From: Sphingosinicella soli
GTDB taxonomy: Bacteria; Pseudomonadota; Alphaproteobacteria; Sphingomonadales; Sphingomonadaceae
Reading direction: 5' to 3'
Length of the DNA: 64,000 bases
Assembly: GCF_014199685.1 (NCBI RefSeq)
Contig: NZ_JACHNZ010000008.1
Location: forward strand, 1-64,000
In this document: piece by piece, positions 10,434-20,163 of the stretch
Layout: every line of letters begins with the position of its first letter
Numbering within the stretch: position 1 is the stretch's first letter
Notes under the pieces: model-generated
The model's database searches: none
What the model saw: only the letters and a program-made list of their open reading frames with translations
What the model was told of the DNA's origin: nothing
Position numbers and translations under genes: made by a program

Positions 10434-11333
10434 ATGCGCTGGCGCGGCCGCAGAATGAGCGACAACGTCGAGGACCAGACCGGGCGCGGCGGCATGGGCT
10501 TTCCGATGGGCGGCGGCAGGCTGCCGATCGGCGGCAAGGGCGGCATGGGGTGCGGCGGTCTCGTTATCGTCGTCGTGCTCGCGCTCGTCTTCGGGGTCGA
10601 TCCGATGCAGCTTCTCGGGGGCATGTCGCAGCAGGGCGGTGTTCCCGCGCAGCAGCAGGTGCCGTCCGCCGTCCCCGGCGAAGGCCAGGGCTGCGAACGC
10701 AGCGACATCCACCGCTTCTCCTGCACCGTGCTTGCAGACACCGAAGACACGTGGAACCGCATCTTCCAGCAGTCGGGCGAAGATTATCCGGAGCCGACGC
10801 TCGTGTTCTACGCGGGTCAGGGCCAGTCCGGCTGCGGCGCGGCGCAGTCTGCGACCGGGCCGTTCTATTGCCCGGCGGACCAGAAGATTTACATCGACAC
10901 CAGCTTCTTCGATCAGCTCGAAACCCAGCTCGGCGCGGGCGGCGATTTCGCGCAGGCTTATGTGATCGCGCACGAGGTCGGCCACCATGTGCAGACCGTC
11001 ACCGGCCTTTCCGCTCAGCTCCGCCAGGAACAGGCGCGCGTCGGCAAGACCCGGGCGAACGCGCTGCAGGTGAAGATGGAGCTGCAGGCCGATTGCTACG
11101 CGGGACTCTGGGCGCGCACGGTGCAGCAGCAGCTCGAACCCGGCGACATAGAGGAAGCCCTCGCCGCCGCCAACGCCATCGGCGACGACCGCCTGCAGCG
11201 CCAGTCGCAGGGCTACGTGGTCCCCGACAGCTTCACGCACGGCACGTCGGCGCAGCGCATGAGCTGGTTCAAGCGCGGCTACGACACCGGCGATGCCGAG
11301 CAATGCAACACCTTCGCCGCGCGCGAGCTGTAA
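10434..11333 (+). CDS. YpfJ-family neutral zinc metallopeptidase
   Basis: 299-residue membrane-anchored putative zinc protease of the YpfJ/KPN_02809 family. It has an Arg/Gly/Met-rich cytoplasmic N-terminus, one membrane helix at about 40-60 (GCGGLVIVVVLALVFGV), a Gln-rich linker and then the catalytic domain with HEVGHH (His180, Glu181, His184) inside AYVIAHEVGHHVQTVTG. The downstream LQADCYAGLWA supplies the expected further acidic ligand. GGGGAG precedes the start at 10434. Its substrate is unknown. It stands alone 57 bases after bioA. Confidence 0.88.
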   Translation: MRWRGRRMSDNVEDQTGRGGMGFPMGGGRLPIGGKGGMGCGGLVIVVVLALVFGVDPMQLLGGMSQQGGVPAQQQVPSAVPGEGQGCERSDIHRFSCTVLADTEDTWNRIFQQSGEDYPEPTLVFYAGQGQSGCGAAQSATGPFYCPADQKIYIDTSFFDQLETQLGAGGDFAQAYVIAHEVGHHVQTVTGLSAQLRQEQARVGKTRANALQVKMELQADCYAGLWARTVQQQLEPGDIEEALAAANAIGDDRLQRQSQGYVVPDSFTHGTSAQRMSWFKRGYDTGDAEQCNTFAAREL

Positions 11334-11383
11334 TGTAAGCGGCGGAACCCCAAAGTCCGCGTCACCTCTAGCCTCAGCGTCAC

Positions 11384-11453
11384 CCTGAACTTGTTTCAGG
11401 GTCCATGCGCCGGTTCAGCGACGCTGTCCTATGGATGCTGAAACAAGTTCAGG
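11384..11453. repeat. Dispersed-type inverted repeat (16-bp perfect arms)
   Basis: CCTGAACTTGTTTCAG (11384-11399) and CTGAAACAAGTTCAGG (11438-11453) are exact inverted copies, with partly paired GGTCCAT/ATGGAT next to them and a 38-base centre. From memory, the phrase CCCTGAACTTGTTTCAGGGTCCAT occurs many times in sphingomonad chromosomes. It sits between two convergent genes and may also end transcription from both sides. Confidence 0.75.
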
Positions 11454-11459
11454 ACGGGA

Positions 11460-11801
11460 TCACCGCCCCGCCCAGTAATCAAATACCCGCGTCTGCAGCT
11501 TCGCCACATGCCGCCGCGCGTCCGGGCCTTCCCATGGACCTTTGTACCCTTCCGCGCCGCCCGCCACCCACCAGCCCTGCCCCGGCAGCCCGTCGGACTG
11601 GCGCACGACGAGCACCGCCATGTCCGGCTCGCCCAGCCCGCGTGCGTGCGCATCGACATCGCCCAGGATCACGCACAGCGCGCGCATCTTGGGCCGCGAG
11701 AAGCGATATCCGAACGCGCCGAGCGCCTCCGCATAGGTCACGCTTTCGCGCGCGCGGGCATGGGCGATCAGCAGCTCGCGGAGGTCTTTCGGGTCAATCA
11801 T
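11460..11801 (-). CDS. Conserved-looking hypothetical protein
   Basis: 113 residues from ATG 11801 (MIDPKDLRELLIAHARARESVTYAEALGAFG). In-frame starts at 11813 and a TTG at 11834 would lengthen it slightly, and none has a strong ribosome binding site. The helical N-terminus, then MRALCVILGDVDAHARGLGEPDMAVLVV and a C-terminal GWWVAGG stretch, look like a soluble folded domain. I do not recognise the family. It is convergent with the metallopeptidase gene and divergent from the small membrane protein, whose start is 75 bases away. Confidence 0.6.
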   Translation of the reverse strand: MIDPKDLRELLIAHARARESVTYAEALGAFGYRFSRPKMRALCVILGDVDAHARGLGEPDMAVLVVRQSDGLPGQGWWVAGGAEGYKGPWEGPDARRHVAKLQTRVFDYWAGR

Positions 11802-11876
11802 CTCGCCGCGCATCTTGCCAAGTCCGCGAGACAACCTAAATTGGTGTTATAGTCAAACGATACACTGGAACCCGCA

Positions 11877-12098
11877 ATGCTGAATCTCATTTCCATCCTG
11901 ATCGGCCTTGTCGCGCTGACGGTGGGCATTATCGGGCTGTTCCCCTTCATCGGCATCATCAACTGGCTGGCCCTGCCGATCGCGGCGCTCGGCGCGGGCA
12001 TCGGCGTCCTGTCGGACAGCAACGGCGGCCGCAATCTCAACATCTTCGTGCTGATTCTGGCAGCGGTTCGTCTTTCGATCGGCGGCGGCATCCTGTAA
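11877..12098 (+). CDS. Small two- or three-helix membrane protein
   Basis: 73 residues and almost entirely hydrophobic: about 1-22 (MLNLISILIGLVALTVGIIG), 24-48 (FPFIGIINWLALPIAALGAGIG) and 58-73. SDSNGGRN forms the only polar turn. The pattern fits small inner-membrane proteins of unknown role. It ends nine bases before the 5-oxoprolinase start and is likely co-transcribed with it. Confidence 0.7.
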   Translation: MLNLISILIGLVALTVGIIGLFPFIGIINWLALPIAALGAGIGVLSDSNGGRNLNIFVLILAAVRLSIGGGIL

Positions 12099-12107
12099 CC
12101 CGGCTGC

Positions 12108-15100
12108 ATGGCGCAGGGCTGGCAATTCTGGATCGATCGCGGCGGCACGTTCACCGATATCGTCGCGCGCACGCCTGAAGGCACGCTGAAAACCGCCAAG
12201 CTGCTCTCGGAAAACCCGGAGCAGTACGCCGACGCCGCCATAGAGGGCATCACCCGCCTGCTCGGCCGCGCGCCCGATGCGTCGGTCGCGTCGGTGAAGA
12301 TGGGCACCACGGTCGCCACCAACGCGCTCCTCGAACGCAAGGGCGAGCCGACGCTGCTCGCGATCACGCGCGGCTTCGCCGATGCGCTCGCCATCGGCTA
12401 TCAGGCCCGCCCGAAACTCTTCACCCGCGCGATTCAAAAGCCCGCGCCGCTCTATGCAGAGGTATTGGAGATCGCCGAGCGCATCGGGGCGGACGGCGCG
12501 ATCGTCCACGCTCTCGATGAAGCCGCCGCCGCCGCAGGCTTTGCCGCCGCCCGCGCGCGCGGCATGAGCGCCGTCGCCATCGTGCTGATGCACGCCTACC
12601 GCTTCCCGGACCATGAACGCCGTCTCAAGACCCTCGCGGAAGCCGCTGGTTTCACGCAGATTTCGGTCAGCCACGAGATTGCCCCGCTCATCAAGCTCGT
12701 CGGGCGCGGCGACACCGCCGTGGCCGATTCCTACCTGTCCCCTGCACTGCGCCGCTACGTGCGGCAGGTGGCGGGCAAGCTCGATCCCGCGACGCGCCTG
12801 ATGTTCATGCAGTCGAGCGGCGGCCTTGCGGGCGAAGGCGCATTCACCGGCGCGAACGCCATCCTCTCCGGCCCGGCGGGGGGCATCGTCGGCATGGCAA
12901 AGACCGCCGGGGCGGCGGGCATCACCCGCGTCGTCGGCTTCGACATGGGCGGAACCTCCACCGATGTCTCGCTCTACACCGGCAGCTTCGATCGCACGCA
13001 CGAAACCGTCGTGGCGGGCACGCGCATCCGCGCGCCTATGCTTGCCATCCACACGGTCGCGGCGGGCGGCGGCTCGATCTGCCGCTTCGACGGCGCGCGC
13101 CTGCGCGTCGGCCCGGAATCGGCGGGCGCGAACCCCGGCCCGATGAGCTACCGGCGCGGCGGGCCGCTGACGATCACCGACTGCAACATCTATCTCGGCC
13201 GCATCCAGCCCGCGCACTTCCCGGCGATCTTCGGCCCCTCCGGCGATCAGCCGCTCGACCGCGACACCGTCGTCCGCCATGTCGATGCGCTCGCCGCCGA
13301 GGTCTCCGCCGCCGGACGCCCGATCACCGGCGCGGCGCTTGCCGAGGGTTTCATCGCCATCGCGATCGACGGCATGGCGAAGGCCGTGCGGCAAATCTCC
13401 ATCCAGCGCGGCCACAACGTCACCACCTGCACGCTCTCCAGCTTCGGCGGCGCGGGCGGTCAGCACGCCTGCAAGGTCGCCGACGCGCTCGGCATCGGCG
13501 AAGTCTACGTGCACCCCATTGCCGGGCTGCTCTCCGCGCTCGGCATGGGCCTTGCCGATCTCACCGCGCTGCGCGAACGCACGCTCGGCGCGCCGCTGGG
13601 CGAAGGCATCGCCTCCGCCGAAGCCCTCGCCGACACGCTTGAAGCCGATGCCCGCGCCGCGCTCGCCGCGCAGGCAAGCGACCTCGCGGGCGTGTCCGTC
13701 TCGCGCCGCGCCGAGCTTCGCTATGGCGGCGCAGACAGCGGCCTCTCCCTCCCCCTCGCCCCGCCCGAAGACATGCGCGCCGCCTTCGAGGCCGAGCACC
13801 GCGCCCGCTTCGGCTACGTGATGCCGGGCGCCGCGCTGGTGATCGAGGCGGTGAGCGTCGAAGCGGTCGGCCATTGGCCCGCCCCTCCGATCCGCGTGGA
13901 AAACGCGGCGCAGGCCGCCTCCGCCTGCACCATGATCGTGGACGGCGCGCCCGTCCGTGCCCCCGTCCTCGCGCGCGGCGCTCTCGTGCCCGGCGAGGCC
14001 ATAAACGGCCCCGCCGTCATCCTCGAAGACGGCGCCACCACGGTGATCGACGCAGACTGGCGCGGCGAGGTTTCGCCCGGCGGCGACCTCATCCTCCGCC
14101 GCACCGTCCCCCTCCCCGCGCAGCGCGCGCTCGGCACCGATGCCGATCCGGTGATGGTGGAAATCTTCAACAACCGCTTCATGGCGATCGCCGAGGAAAT
14201 GGGCATTGCGCTCCAGACGACCGCGCACTCGGTGAACATCAAGGAACGGCTCGATTTTTCCTGCGCGCTCTTCGATCTCAGCGGCGGACTCATCGCGAAC
14301 GCGCCGCACATGCCCGTGCACCTCGGCTCGATGGGAGACAGCGTGCGCGCCGTCATCCGCGCGCACGGCGGCCGGATGCGCCCCGGAGACGCCTTCGCGC
14401 TCAACAATCCGATGAACGGCGGCACGCATTTGCCCGACGTCACCGTCGTCGCGCCCGTGTTCGCCCGCGCGGACGGCGGCGACATATTGTTCTACACGGC
14501 AGCGCGCGGCCATCAGGCCGATATCGGCGGCCTCACCCCCGGCTCGATGCCCCCGGATTCAAAAACGCTGGGTGAAGAAGGCGTCCTCTTCGACAGCCAG
14601 ATGCTCGTCTCGGCGGGGGCGTTTTGCGAAACAGACACCCGAAATACACTCGAATCCGGCCCCTGGCCGGCGCGCAATCCTGCCCAGAACATCGCCGATC
14701 TGAAGGCGCAGGTCGCCGCCTGCACGCGCGGCGGCGATGCGCTGCGCGCCATGATCGCCGAATTCGGCCTCGAGACCGTGGAAGCCTACACGCGCCATGT
14801 TCAGGACAATGCCGAAGCCGCCGTGCGCCAGGCGATCGGCGCGCTGGCAAACGGCCGTTTCCGCTACGAAATGGATAACGGCGCGGCGATCGCGGTGCGC
14901 GTCACCATCGACGCTGAACGCCGCGCGGCCACGGTCGATTTCACCGGCACCAGCGCGCAGCTCCCCGACAATTTCAACGCGCCCCTGTCGGTGTGCCGCG
15001 CCGCCGTCCTCTATGTCTTCCGCACGCTCGTCGACGACGACATCCCGATGAACGAGGGCTGCCTGCGCCCGATCACGCTCATCGTTCCCGAAGGCTCGAT

Positions 15101-15674
15101 GCTCAATCCGCGCGCGGGCGCCGCCGTCGTCGCGGGCAACGTGGAAACCAGCCAGGTCATCTGCGATGCGCTCTACGGCGCGCTCGGCGTCATGGCCGCC
15201 GCGCAGGGCACGATGAACAACCTCACCTTCGGCAACGCCCGCCATCAATATTACGAAACGATCGCGGGCGGCTCGGGCGCAGGCCCGGATTTCGGCGGTG
15301 CCGACGCCGTGCAGACGCACATGACCAACAGCCGCCTCACCGATCCCGAAGTGCTCGAACTCCGCTTTCCGGTCCGCGTCGAACACTTCGCCGTCCGCCC
15401 CGGCTCCGGCGGCGCAGGCCGCCACAAGGGCGGCGACGGCGTCGTCCGCCGCCTCACGTTCCTCGAACCGATGACCGTCAGCCTGCTCGCCAACCGCCGC
15501 CGCATCGCGCCCTTCGGCCTTGCCGGCGGCGCGGACGCAAAGTCCGGCACAGGCCGCGTCATCCGCGCAAACGGCATGATCGAGCCGCTGGCCGCAACCG
15601 CGCGCGCCGAAGTTCAGTCAGGCGATGCCGTGGAAATCGAAACCCCCGGCGGCGGCGGTTTCGGGGCGGGATAG
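12108..15674 (+). CDS. 5-oxoprolinase / hydantoinase, fused A and B subunits
   Basis: 1188-residue ATP-dependent hydrolase. The N-terminal half (about 1-680) is HyuA-like: [31 protein letters not shown] and the ATP-binding [14 protein letters not shown]. The C-terminal half (about 690-1188) is HyuB-like: [27 protein letters not shown] and [18 protein letters not shown]. The single-chain layout is that of eukaryotic-type 5-oxoprolinases (5-oxo-L-proline to glutamate, linked to glutathione turnover); the two-chain form is usual for hydantoinases and acetone carboxylases. Substrate cannot be decided from sequence alone, but the fusion and length favour 5-oxoproline. No transporter or glutathione genes are adjacent. 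Confidence 0.88.
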   Translation: MAQGWQFWIDRGGTFTDIVARTPEGTLKTAKLLSENPEQYADAAIEGITRLLGRAPDASVASVKMGTTVATNALLERKGEPTLLAITRGFADALAIGYQARPKLFTRAIQKPAPLYAEVLEIAERIGADGAIVHALDEAAAAAGFAAARARGMSAVAIVLMHAYRFPDHERRLKTLAEAAGFTQISVSHEIAPLIKLVGRGDTAVADSYLSPALRRYVRQVAGKLDPATRLMFMQSSGGLAGEGAFTGANAILSGPAGGIVGMAKTAGAAGITRVVGFDMGGTSTDVSLYTGSFDRTHETVVAGTRIRAPMLAIHTVAAGGGSICRFDGARLRVGPESAGANPGPMSYRRGGPLTITDCNIYLGRIQPAHFPAIFGPSGDQPLDRDTVVRHVDALAAEVSAAGRPITGAALAEGFIAIAIDGMAKAVRQISIQRGHNVTTCTLSSFGGAGGQHACKVADALGIGEVYVHPIAGLLSALGMGLADLTALRERTLGAPLGEGIASAEALADTLEADARAALAAQASDLAGVSVSRRAELRYGGADSGLSLPLAPPEDMRAAFEAEHRARFGYVMPGAALVIEAVSVEAVGHWPAPPIRVENAAQAASACTMIVDGAPVRAPVLARGALVPGEAINGPAVILEDGATTVIDADWRGEVSPGGDLILRRTVPLPAQRALGTDADPVMVEIFNNRFMAIAEEMGIALQTTAHSVNIKERLDFSCALFDLSGGLIANAPHMPVHLGSMGDSVRAVIRAHGGRMRPGDAFALNNPMNGGTHLPDVTVVAPVFARADGGDILFYTAARGHQADIGGLTPGSMPPDSKTLGEEGVLFDSQMLVSAGAFCETDTRNTLESGPWPARNPAQNIADLKAQVAACTRGGDALRAMIAEFGLETVEAYTRHVQDNAEAAVRQAIGALANGRFRYEMDNGAAIAVRVTIDAERRAATVDFTGTSAQLPDNFNAPLSVCRAAVLYVFRTLVDDDIPMNEGCLRPITLIVPEGSMLNPRAGAAVVAGNVETSQVICDALYGALGVMAAAQGTMNNLTFGNARHQYYETIAGGSGAGPDFGGADAVQTHMTNSRLTDPEVLELRFPVRVEHFAVRPGSGGAGRHKGGDGVVRRLTFLEPMTVSLLANRRRIAPFGLAGGADAKSGTGRVIRANGMIEPLAATARAEVQSGDAVEIETPGGGGFGAG

Positions 15675-15784
15675 TGCGTCCCTCACAACCCCTTCCAAAA
15701 TAGGAAAACCTGTGAAGAGAGTGCCGATTGCTCTTTGAAGCGCAGGTATCATTTGCCGCCGCGCACCGAATATTCGTTTTGGCC

Positions 15785-15811
15785 TCCACTTCGCTCACTT
15801 CGCGAAGTGGA
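15785..15811. repeat. 10-bp perfect inverted repeat between convergent genes
   Basis: TCCACTTCGC and GCGAAGTGGA around a 7-base centre, five bases before the luxR-type gene ends. No T-run follows on either strand, so it is at best an atypical terminator shared by the 5-oxoprolinase and regulator genes. Confidence 0.5.
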
Positions 15812-15816
15812 AAGCG

Positions 15817-16587
15817 TCAGGCGGCGAGTCCCAGATAGCCGAGCTGCGCGGCCTTGAAGATCGTCTGGCTGCGGTTCACCGCGTCCAGCTTCTCGCCCGC
15901 GTTCTGGATATGGAAGCGCACCGTGGCGTGGCTTCGCGCAAGGATCAGGCTGATCTCCTTGTCGGTCTTGCCCACAGCCGCCCAGCGCAGGCACTCGACC
16001 TCGCGCTTGGTCAGCTGGCAGTCCATCGGCAGCCATTTGCGCGTCCGCATCAATTTCACATAGCCCGCGAGGAAACGGTGCACCCAGACGGCCCATTCGT
16101 CGGCGTAACTTTCGTAAACTTCGTCGAGTTCAGACAGGTTTCGCGCCGACCCGATCACGGCGACCCCGATCTGCCCGAACGGCAGATGCACGGGAATCAC
16201 GACCGCCGCATGACACATCGCGCGCTTGTCGAAGTTGGAAAGGTCGATGCCGTCGAGATAGGGGTTCGGCTGCTGCGTCCGAAAGCCCGCCTCGTTCGCC
16301 CAGAACGGCTCGCTTTCGTATCGGCAGGCGCGAAGCAGCGGCGAACTCAGCGCCACGCGGTGCTCGCTCCACTGCCGCTCCTCGTCGCTCACGAAGCCGA
16401 ACACTTCAGATGAAAGCGTGTTGCCCTCGTCGTCCACCATCGGCCGCTTCGAACAGATATTGTCGGTAAGGGCGATCCGGAACGCCGGCGCGTTGCGCTC
16501 CACCATGTCGCGCAAGGCTTCCGCCGCCGGGCGGATGTCGGTCATGGTGCGTACCGAAACGCGCGCGATATCGTCCTGCAGCGTCAC
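15817..16587 (-). CDS. LuxR-type transcriptional regulator with N-terminal sensory domain (solo)
   Basis: 256 residues if started at the GTG at 16587, which has GGGGAG in good position; longer in-frame starts at 16641 and 16668 exist without better sites. The C-terminal 65 residues are a LuxR helix-turn-helix (LTKREVECLRWAAVGKTDKEI ending in HIQNAGEKL). The N-terminal 170 residues have the size and alpha/beta character of an autoinducer-binding-like domain, but the conserved ligand residues cannot be confirmed. No luxI-type synthase is in the window, so it is a solo regulator, and its target and ligand are unknown. It is divergent from the DUF1134 gene across 218 bases in which I saw no clear lux box. 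Confidence 0.8.
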   Translation of the reverse strand: MTLQDDIARVSVRTMTDIRPAAEALRDMVERNAPAFRIALTDNICSKRPMVDDEGNTLSSEVFGFVSDEERQWSEHRVALSSPLLRACRYESEPFWANEAGFRTQQPNPYLDGIDLSNFDKRAMCHAAVVIPVHLPFGQIGVAVIGSARNLSELDEVYESYADEWAVWVHRFLAGYVKLMRTRKWLPMDCQLTKREVECLRWAAVGKTDKEISLILARSHATVRFHIQNAGEKLDAVNRSQTIFKAAQLGYLGLAA

Positions 16588-16805
16588 GTTGTTCTCCCCA
16601 ATCTGGCCGTCCGTCGCCGAGTCGGACTCATTTGCCCGCATTTCAACATGCCCGGCCCCGGGTGACAAGAGCGCGCCCTCCTGCGGTTCAAGCCGCGTTA
16701 AGCCGTGGGGCTTTCAAGTAGGGCTGCTGCAGGCGCCATTGATTTCGGGGACTCCCCGTCGCATGGTCTGCCCGAAACCGACAATGAAGCGGGAGAAGAG
16801 GTTTG

Positions 16806-17585
16806 ATGTTTCGTATGGGCCGGGCCGGATTGGCAGCGTTTTCGATGATGCTCCTCGCCGCGACCGCGCGCGCTCAGGATGCCGGCGCCGATCTCGCTCC
16901 TGTTCCGCAGACCGAAGCCGCCTACGGCACGATGGCCGCCGAAGTGCCGCAATCGACAGCGCCCGCGGCGCCCGCAACCGCCACCCCGCCGCCTCCGCCG
17001 CCACCCGGATCCCCGTCGGATGCGCCGTCGGCTCAAAGCGGCGTCGCCGCAGCGCCCGCCGCAACGACTGCTCCCGGCGTGGTGGGCGACGGCGACCTCC
17101 AGCCCGTGTTCAGCGAAAGCGAAGTGCTCACGGCCGCCGAAAACGTCTTCGGGCGCGGCGCCGAAGGCCTCGCACGCATGATCGAAACGATCTTCAAGGA
17201 TCTCGGTCAGCCGAACGCCTATATCGCGGGACGCGAGGGCGGCGCGGCGATCGGCATCGGCGTGCGCTACGGCGAAGGCAAGCTCTACCACAAGGTCGAA
17301 GGCGAAATGCCGATCTTCTGGCGCGGCCCGTCGATCGGCTTCGATGTCGGCGCCGACGGCAGCAAGACGTTCATTCTCATCTACAAGCTCTACGATACGG
17401 AAGAACTGCTGCGCGCCTATCCGGCGGCGGAAGGGAAAGCCTACCTGATCGGCGGTTTATCGGCGCAATATGTGCAGCGCGGCGACGTCGTGATTGTGCC
17501 GATCAAGCTGGGTGTCGGTTGGCGGCTCGGGGTGAACGCGGGCTATCTGCGCTTTTCCAAGAAGAAGAACCTGCTCCCCTTCTAG
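16806..17585 (+). CDS. DUF1134 (EipB/YSC84-like-type) exported protein
   Basis: 259 residues: signal peptide (residues 1-24, ending ARAQ), a Pro/Ala-rich linker about 45-90, then a DUF1134 domain from SEVLTAAENVFGRG to the end, containing GREGGAAIGIGVRYGEG, WRGPSIGFDVGADGSK and VGWRLGVNAGYLRF. DUF1134 proteins are secreted or lipid-exposed alphaproteobacterial proteins of unknown function. AGAGG precedes the ATG at 16806. It is divergent from the solo luxR gene and convergent with the winged-helix gene, with only one base between the stops. Confidence 0.85.
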   Translation: MFRMGRAGLAAFSMMLLAATARAQDAGADLAPVPQTEAAYGTMAAEVPQSTAPAAPATATPPPPPPPGSPSDAPSAQSGVAAAPAATTAPGVVGDGDLQPVFSESEVLTAAENVFGRGAEGLARMIETIFKDLGQPNAYIAGREGGAAIGIGVRYGEGKLYHKVEGEMPIFWRGPSIGFDVGADGSKTFILIYKLYDTEELLRAYPAAEGKAYLIGGLSAQYVQRGDVVIVPIKLGVGWRLGVNAGYLRFSKKKNLLPF

Positions 17586-17586
17586 G

Positions 17587-18468
17587 TCAGATCGCTCCGC
17601 TCTCGACAAGGCCGATATAGCGCTCCATCGCCTCGGCCGCTTCGTCGGAAAGGTCGATAAAGCTCCGGCGGCCATCGCCTGGATCGTTGCGCCGCGCGAG
17701 CATGCCCGCGTCGGTCATGCCCTTGATCCAGCGCAGCGCGGTCGTGGTCGGCACTTCGGCGGCGATGCAAAGGCTGGAAACGCTGACCTGCTTGCCTTCG
17801 AGACGCGCGGCCGCAAGGTCGAGCATGATGTCCCAGGCCGGATCGGCGAAAAGCTCTGCGGGGAAAAACTGCTTCCGCGCCTGCCGCTTGCGAATGATCT
17901 CGCGGATACTCCGCGCCGTTTCCGCAGCACTCCGGTGGATCGCCACGTCCGGCAACACTGCGCCATCCTGCCGGCTCGCGAGGCGCGCGAGCTGGTCCGC
18001 GATCCGGCTCACCTCGTCGCTCAGCATGCCGATCTGGACGAAGGCATCGCGTCCGGTCTCCCGCACACCTGCGATGTACCCCTGCGCGATGTCGATGCGT
18101 TCGAGAATGCTCAAGGTGCCCTCGGCTTCCAGCGGCCATGCGGCCAGTTCGACACCTTCAATATCCATAATGGATATCGCGTCGTCCAACGCATCGTCGT
18201 CCAGAATGACTATAATTGGTGCTATTCTGGATAGAATTCGGACATCCGCCAACGGGCGGTCCGTTCCGGCGACAAGGCCCCTCTCCGCCGCGACGATCAG
18301 CGGCAGCTTCGCCAGGGGGGCCGGCGGCTCTCCGAAAAGTGCCGCCGCCGCGATCCTCACATGGCCGACACCGGCAGCATCGAGAGTGGAACGAAATTCA
18401 GTCTCCAGCGGCGAAGGTAACGCCAACTGCACCCGCGGTGGTCCCGCCGGGGAAAAGGTTTCGGCCAT
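17587..18468 (-). CDS. Two-part regulator: receiver-like N-terminus plus MarR-type winged helix
   Basis: 293 residues. The C-terminal part (about 205-285) looks like a MarR-type winged helix: DIMLDLAAARLEGKQVSVSSL, then PTTTALRWIKGMTDAGML as recognition helix and DPGDGRRSFIDLSDEA as wing. The N-terminal 150 residues are alpha/beta, with IAPIIVILDDDALDDAISIMD and ILERIDIAQGYIAG, resembling a degenerate receiver-like fold. No histidine kinase or obvious target is nearby. It is tail-to-tail with the DUF1134 gene. Sphingomonads carry several proteins of this layout from memory, but I know of no characterised member. Confidence 0.7.
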   Translation of the reverse strand: MAETFSPAGPPRVQLALPSPLETEFRSTLDAAGVGHVRIAAAALFGEPPAPLAKLPLIVAAERGLVAGTDRPLADVRILSRIAPIIVILDDDALDDAISIMDIEGVELAAWPLEAEGTLSILERIDIAQGYIAGVRETGRDAFVQIGMLSDEVSRIADQLARLASRQDGAVLPDVAIHRSAAETARSIREIIRKRQARKQFFPAELFADPAWDIMLDLAAARLEGKQVSVSSLCIAAEVPTTTALRWIKGMTDAGMLARRNDPGDGRRSFIDLSDEAAEAMERYIGLVESGAI

Positions 18469-18585
18469 ACGATTCCCACAACCTCACACGGGACGCAGTT
18501 CACGCCCCTCATATTTCCGAACCTGACCAGCGCCGCTGATATCAGTCGGAAGCGAACATGGGAAACGCGAATTAACCACTCGCGC

Positions 18586-20067
18586 TCACGGCTGTCTGGT
18601 CAGCGACAACCAGTGCGCGACAGCATTTCTCACGCGGTCATTGTCCATATCTCCGATCGCTGTCGCGGCCCCGCGCAGCGTCGCGCCATCCAGCTCAAGC
18701 GTGAGGCGGACGAAATAGCTGAAGCGCTGAACATCCGTGTTCGGAACGCGGGCATTGAGATCACCGCTGAAGACATCGTTTTCGAAACGCCCCTTCGAAA
18801 CGAGGGTCGGAAGTTGCTCGCCGAACGCAGCGCGGATCAATCCGTCGGGCTGGAAGACAAGCTCGACCGGCAGCGTCTTCTCCGGCGTCGACAACGTGCC
18901 TTTCCATGTTCCGGCAAGCGCCGGTGTCGGCGCGAACGGCAGCGTTTGCGGCTCTGCAGGGATAGGCGACGGCTTCCAGCCAGGGAGCATGATCGCGGCG
19001 ATCTTGTCTGCGATGATGCGCGGCGCGGGGCTGCTGGAATTGGTGAGAACCACAAGAGCAATATTGCGGTCCGGAAAAATCTGCATGATCGTCGCCACGC
19101 CGCCCATGCCGCCGCTGTGCGAAACCACGCGGTAACCGTCCTTCGTCCGCACGTTGAAGCCGACGCCGTAACCGCTGCCGTCCTCGCGCACCGCCTGCGG
19201 ATCGACCGGACGCTGCATTTCGTCGATCGAAGCGGCGTTCAGAATCGGCTTCTGCCCCGGCAGACGGTTCTTGAGATGAAACCCAGCAAAGCGGATCAGG
19301 TCATGGGCGCTCGAAAAAACTGCGGAAGCACCCGGATGGTCAAACGTGTAGAATGGAATGGGTTCGCCATTCCTGCCATAGCGGGTCGCCGCGAACGCTT
19401 CGAGACCGGGCCCGATATCGACCGATGTGCGCGTAAGCCCAAGCGGCAGAAACACCTCGCGCCGCATGAAATCGGCATAGCTCAGCCCCGATGTCCGGCT
19501 GATGATCTCATCAAGTATGCCGAACCCGAGATTGGAATATTGATACCGCGCACCGGGTGCCGAAACGAGATTGGCGTAGCGCTGGATCGTCTCTCCCATC
19601 GGCGGGCGTGCGACGGGTTCGTCTTCATAGAAAAACTGATAATGCAGCGGCAATCCGGACGTATGCCCCGCAACCCGCCGGACCGTCGCTGCGCGCGCAT
19701 CCCCGACGCGCGCGTTCAATTTTGCGGCGCCAAGATAATCATCGGCGGGCCGGTCAAGATCAATCTTGCCGCTCTGCACCAAAGTCATCAGCCCGGTCGT
19801 GGTGATCGGCTTGGAAATCGAAGCGAGCGAATACATCGTATGCGCATCCGCCGCGATCCGCTTCTCACGATCCGCCCAGCCGAAGCCCTCTTCCCAAACC
19901 ACTTTCCCGTCCTGCAGGACGGCAACGGCAACGGAAGGGACACCATTTTCGACCAACTGCTCCCGGATCGTCTCGCGGACCGGATCGAAGCGGTCAGCCT
20001 GAGCAGGCGCCGCGACGCAAAGAAAAGCCAGCGCGCTCATCCATAGGCGTACAAATGCAAACCCCAT
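18586..20067 (-). CDS. Serine hydrolase, class C beta-lactamase/penicillin-binding fold
   Basis: 493-residue exported protein. ATG 20067 has an AAGGTG ribosome binding site and opens a signal peptide ending APAQA. Active-site motifs of the family are present: SISK (Ser83, Lys86), YSN (Tyr177, Asn179) and HSGG within VVSHSGGMGGV. About 120 further residues (from ALAGTWKGTL) form a C-terminal beta-rich domain like those of esterase/peptidase members. Substrate is unknown: beta-lactamase, D-aminopeptidase or esterase are all possible, and clinical resistance should not be assumed. A longer open frame upstream is an artefact of fusion with the IS3-type remnant. That remnant sits 96 bases ahead and may disturb the promoter. 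Confidence 0.87.
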   Translation of the reverse strand: MGFAFVRLWMSALAFLCVAAPAQADRFDPVRETIREQLVENGVPSVAVAVLQDGKVVWEEGFGWADREKRIAADAHTMYSLASISKPITTTGLMTLVQSGKIDLDRPADDYLGAAKLNARVGDARAATVRRVAGHTSGLPLHYQFFYEDEPVARPPMGETIQRYANLVSAPGARYQYSNLGFGILDEIISRTSGLSYADFMRREVFLPLGLTRTSVDIGPGLEAFAATRYGRNGEPIPFYTFDHPGASAVFSSAHDLIRFAGFHLKNRLPGQKPILNAASIDEMQRPVDPQAVREDGSGYGVGFNVRTKDGYRVVSHSGGMGGVATIMQIFPDRNIALVVLTNSSSPAPRIIADKIAAIMLPGWKPSPIPAEPQTLPFAPTPALAGTWKGTLSTPEKTLPVELVFQPDGLIRAAFGEQLPTLVSKGRFENDVFSGDLNARVPNTDVQRFSYFVRLTLELDGATLRGAATAIGDMDNDRVRNAVAHWLSLTRQP

Positions 20068-20163
20068 TGCGCCCACCTTTTCTGAAACTCTGCAGATTTT
20101 CAATAAAAGAAAAATGGGCAGAAAAAAAGAGAAAAGCAACCTAACGGCTGGGAAACCGTGCCT

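Noticed and set aside
8853-11303. 816-codon frame opposite bioD, bioA and ypfJ
   Set aside because: It crosses three well-supported genes in antisense with Arg/His/Gly-biased composition and no recognisable domain.
11853-14513. 886-codon antisense frame inside the 5-oxoprolinase gene
   Set aside because: Covers the ATP-binding half of a clear enzyme on the other strand. Composition is typical of a GC-driven shadow.
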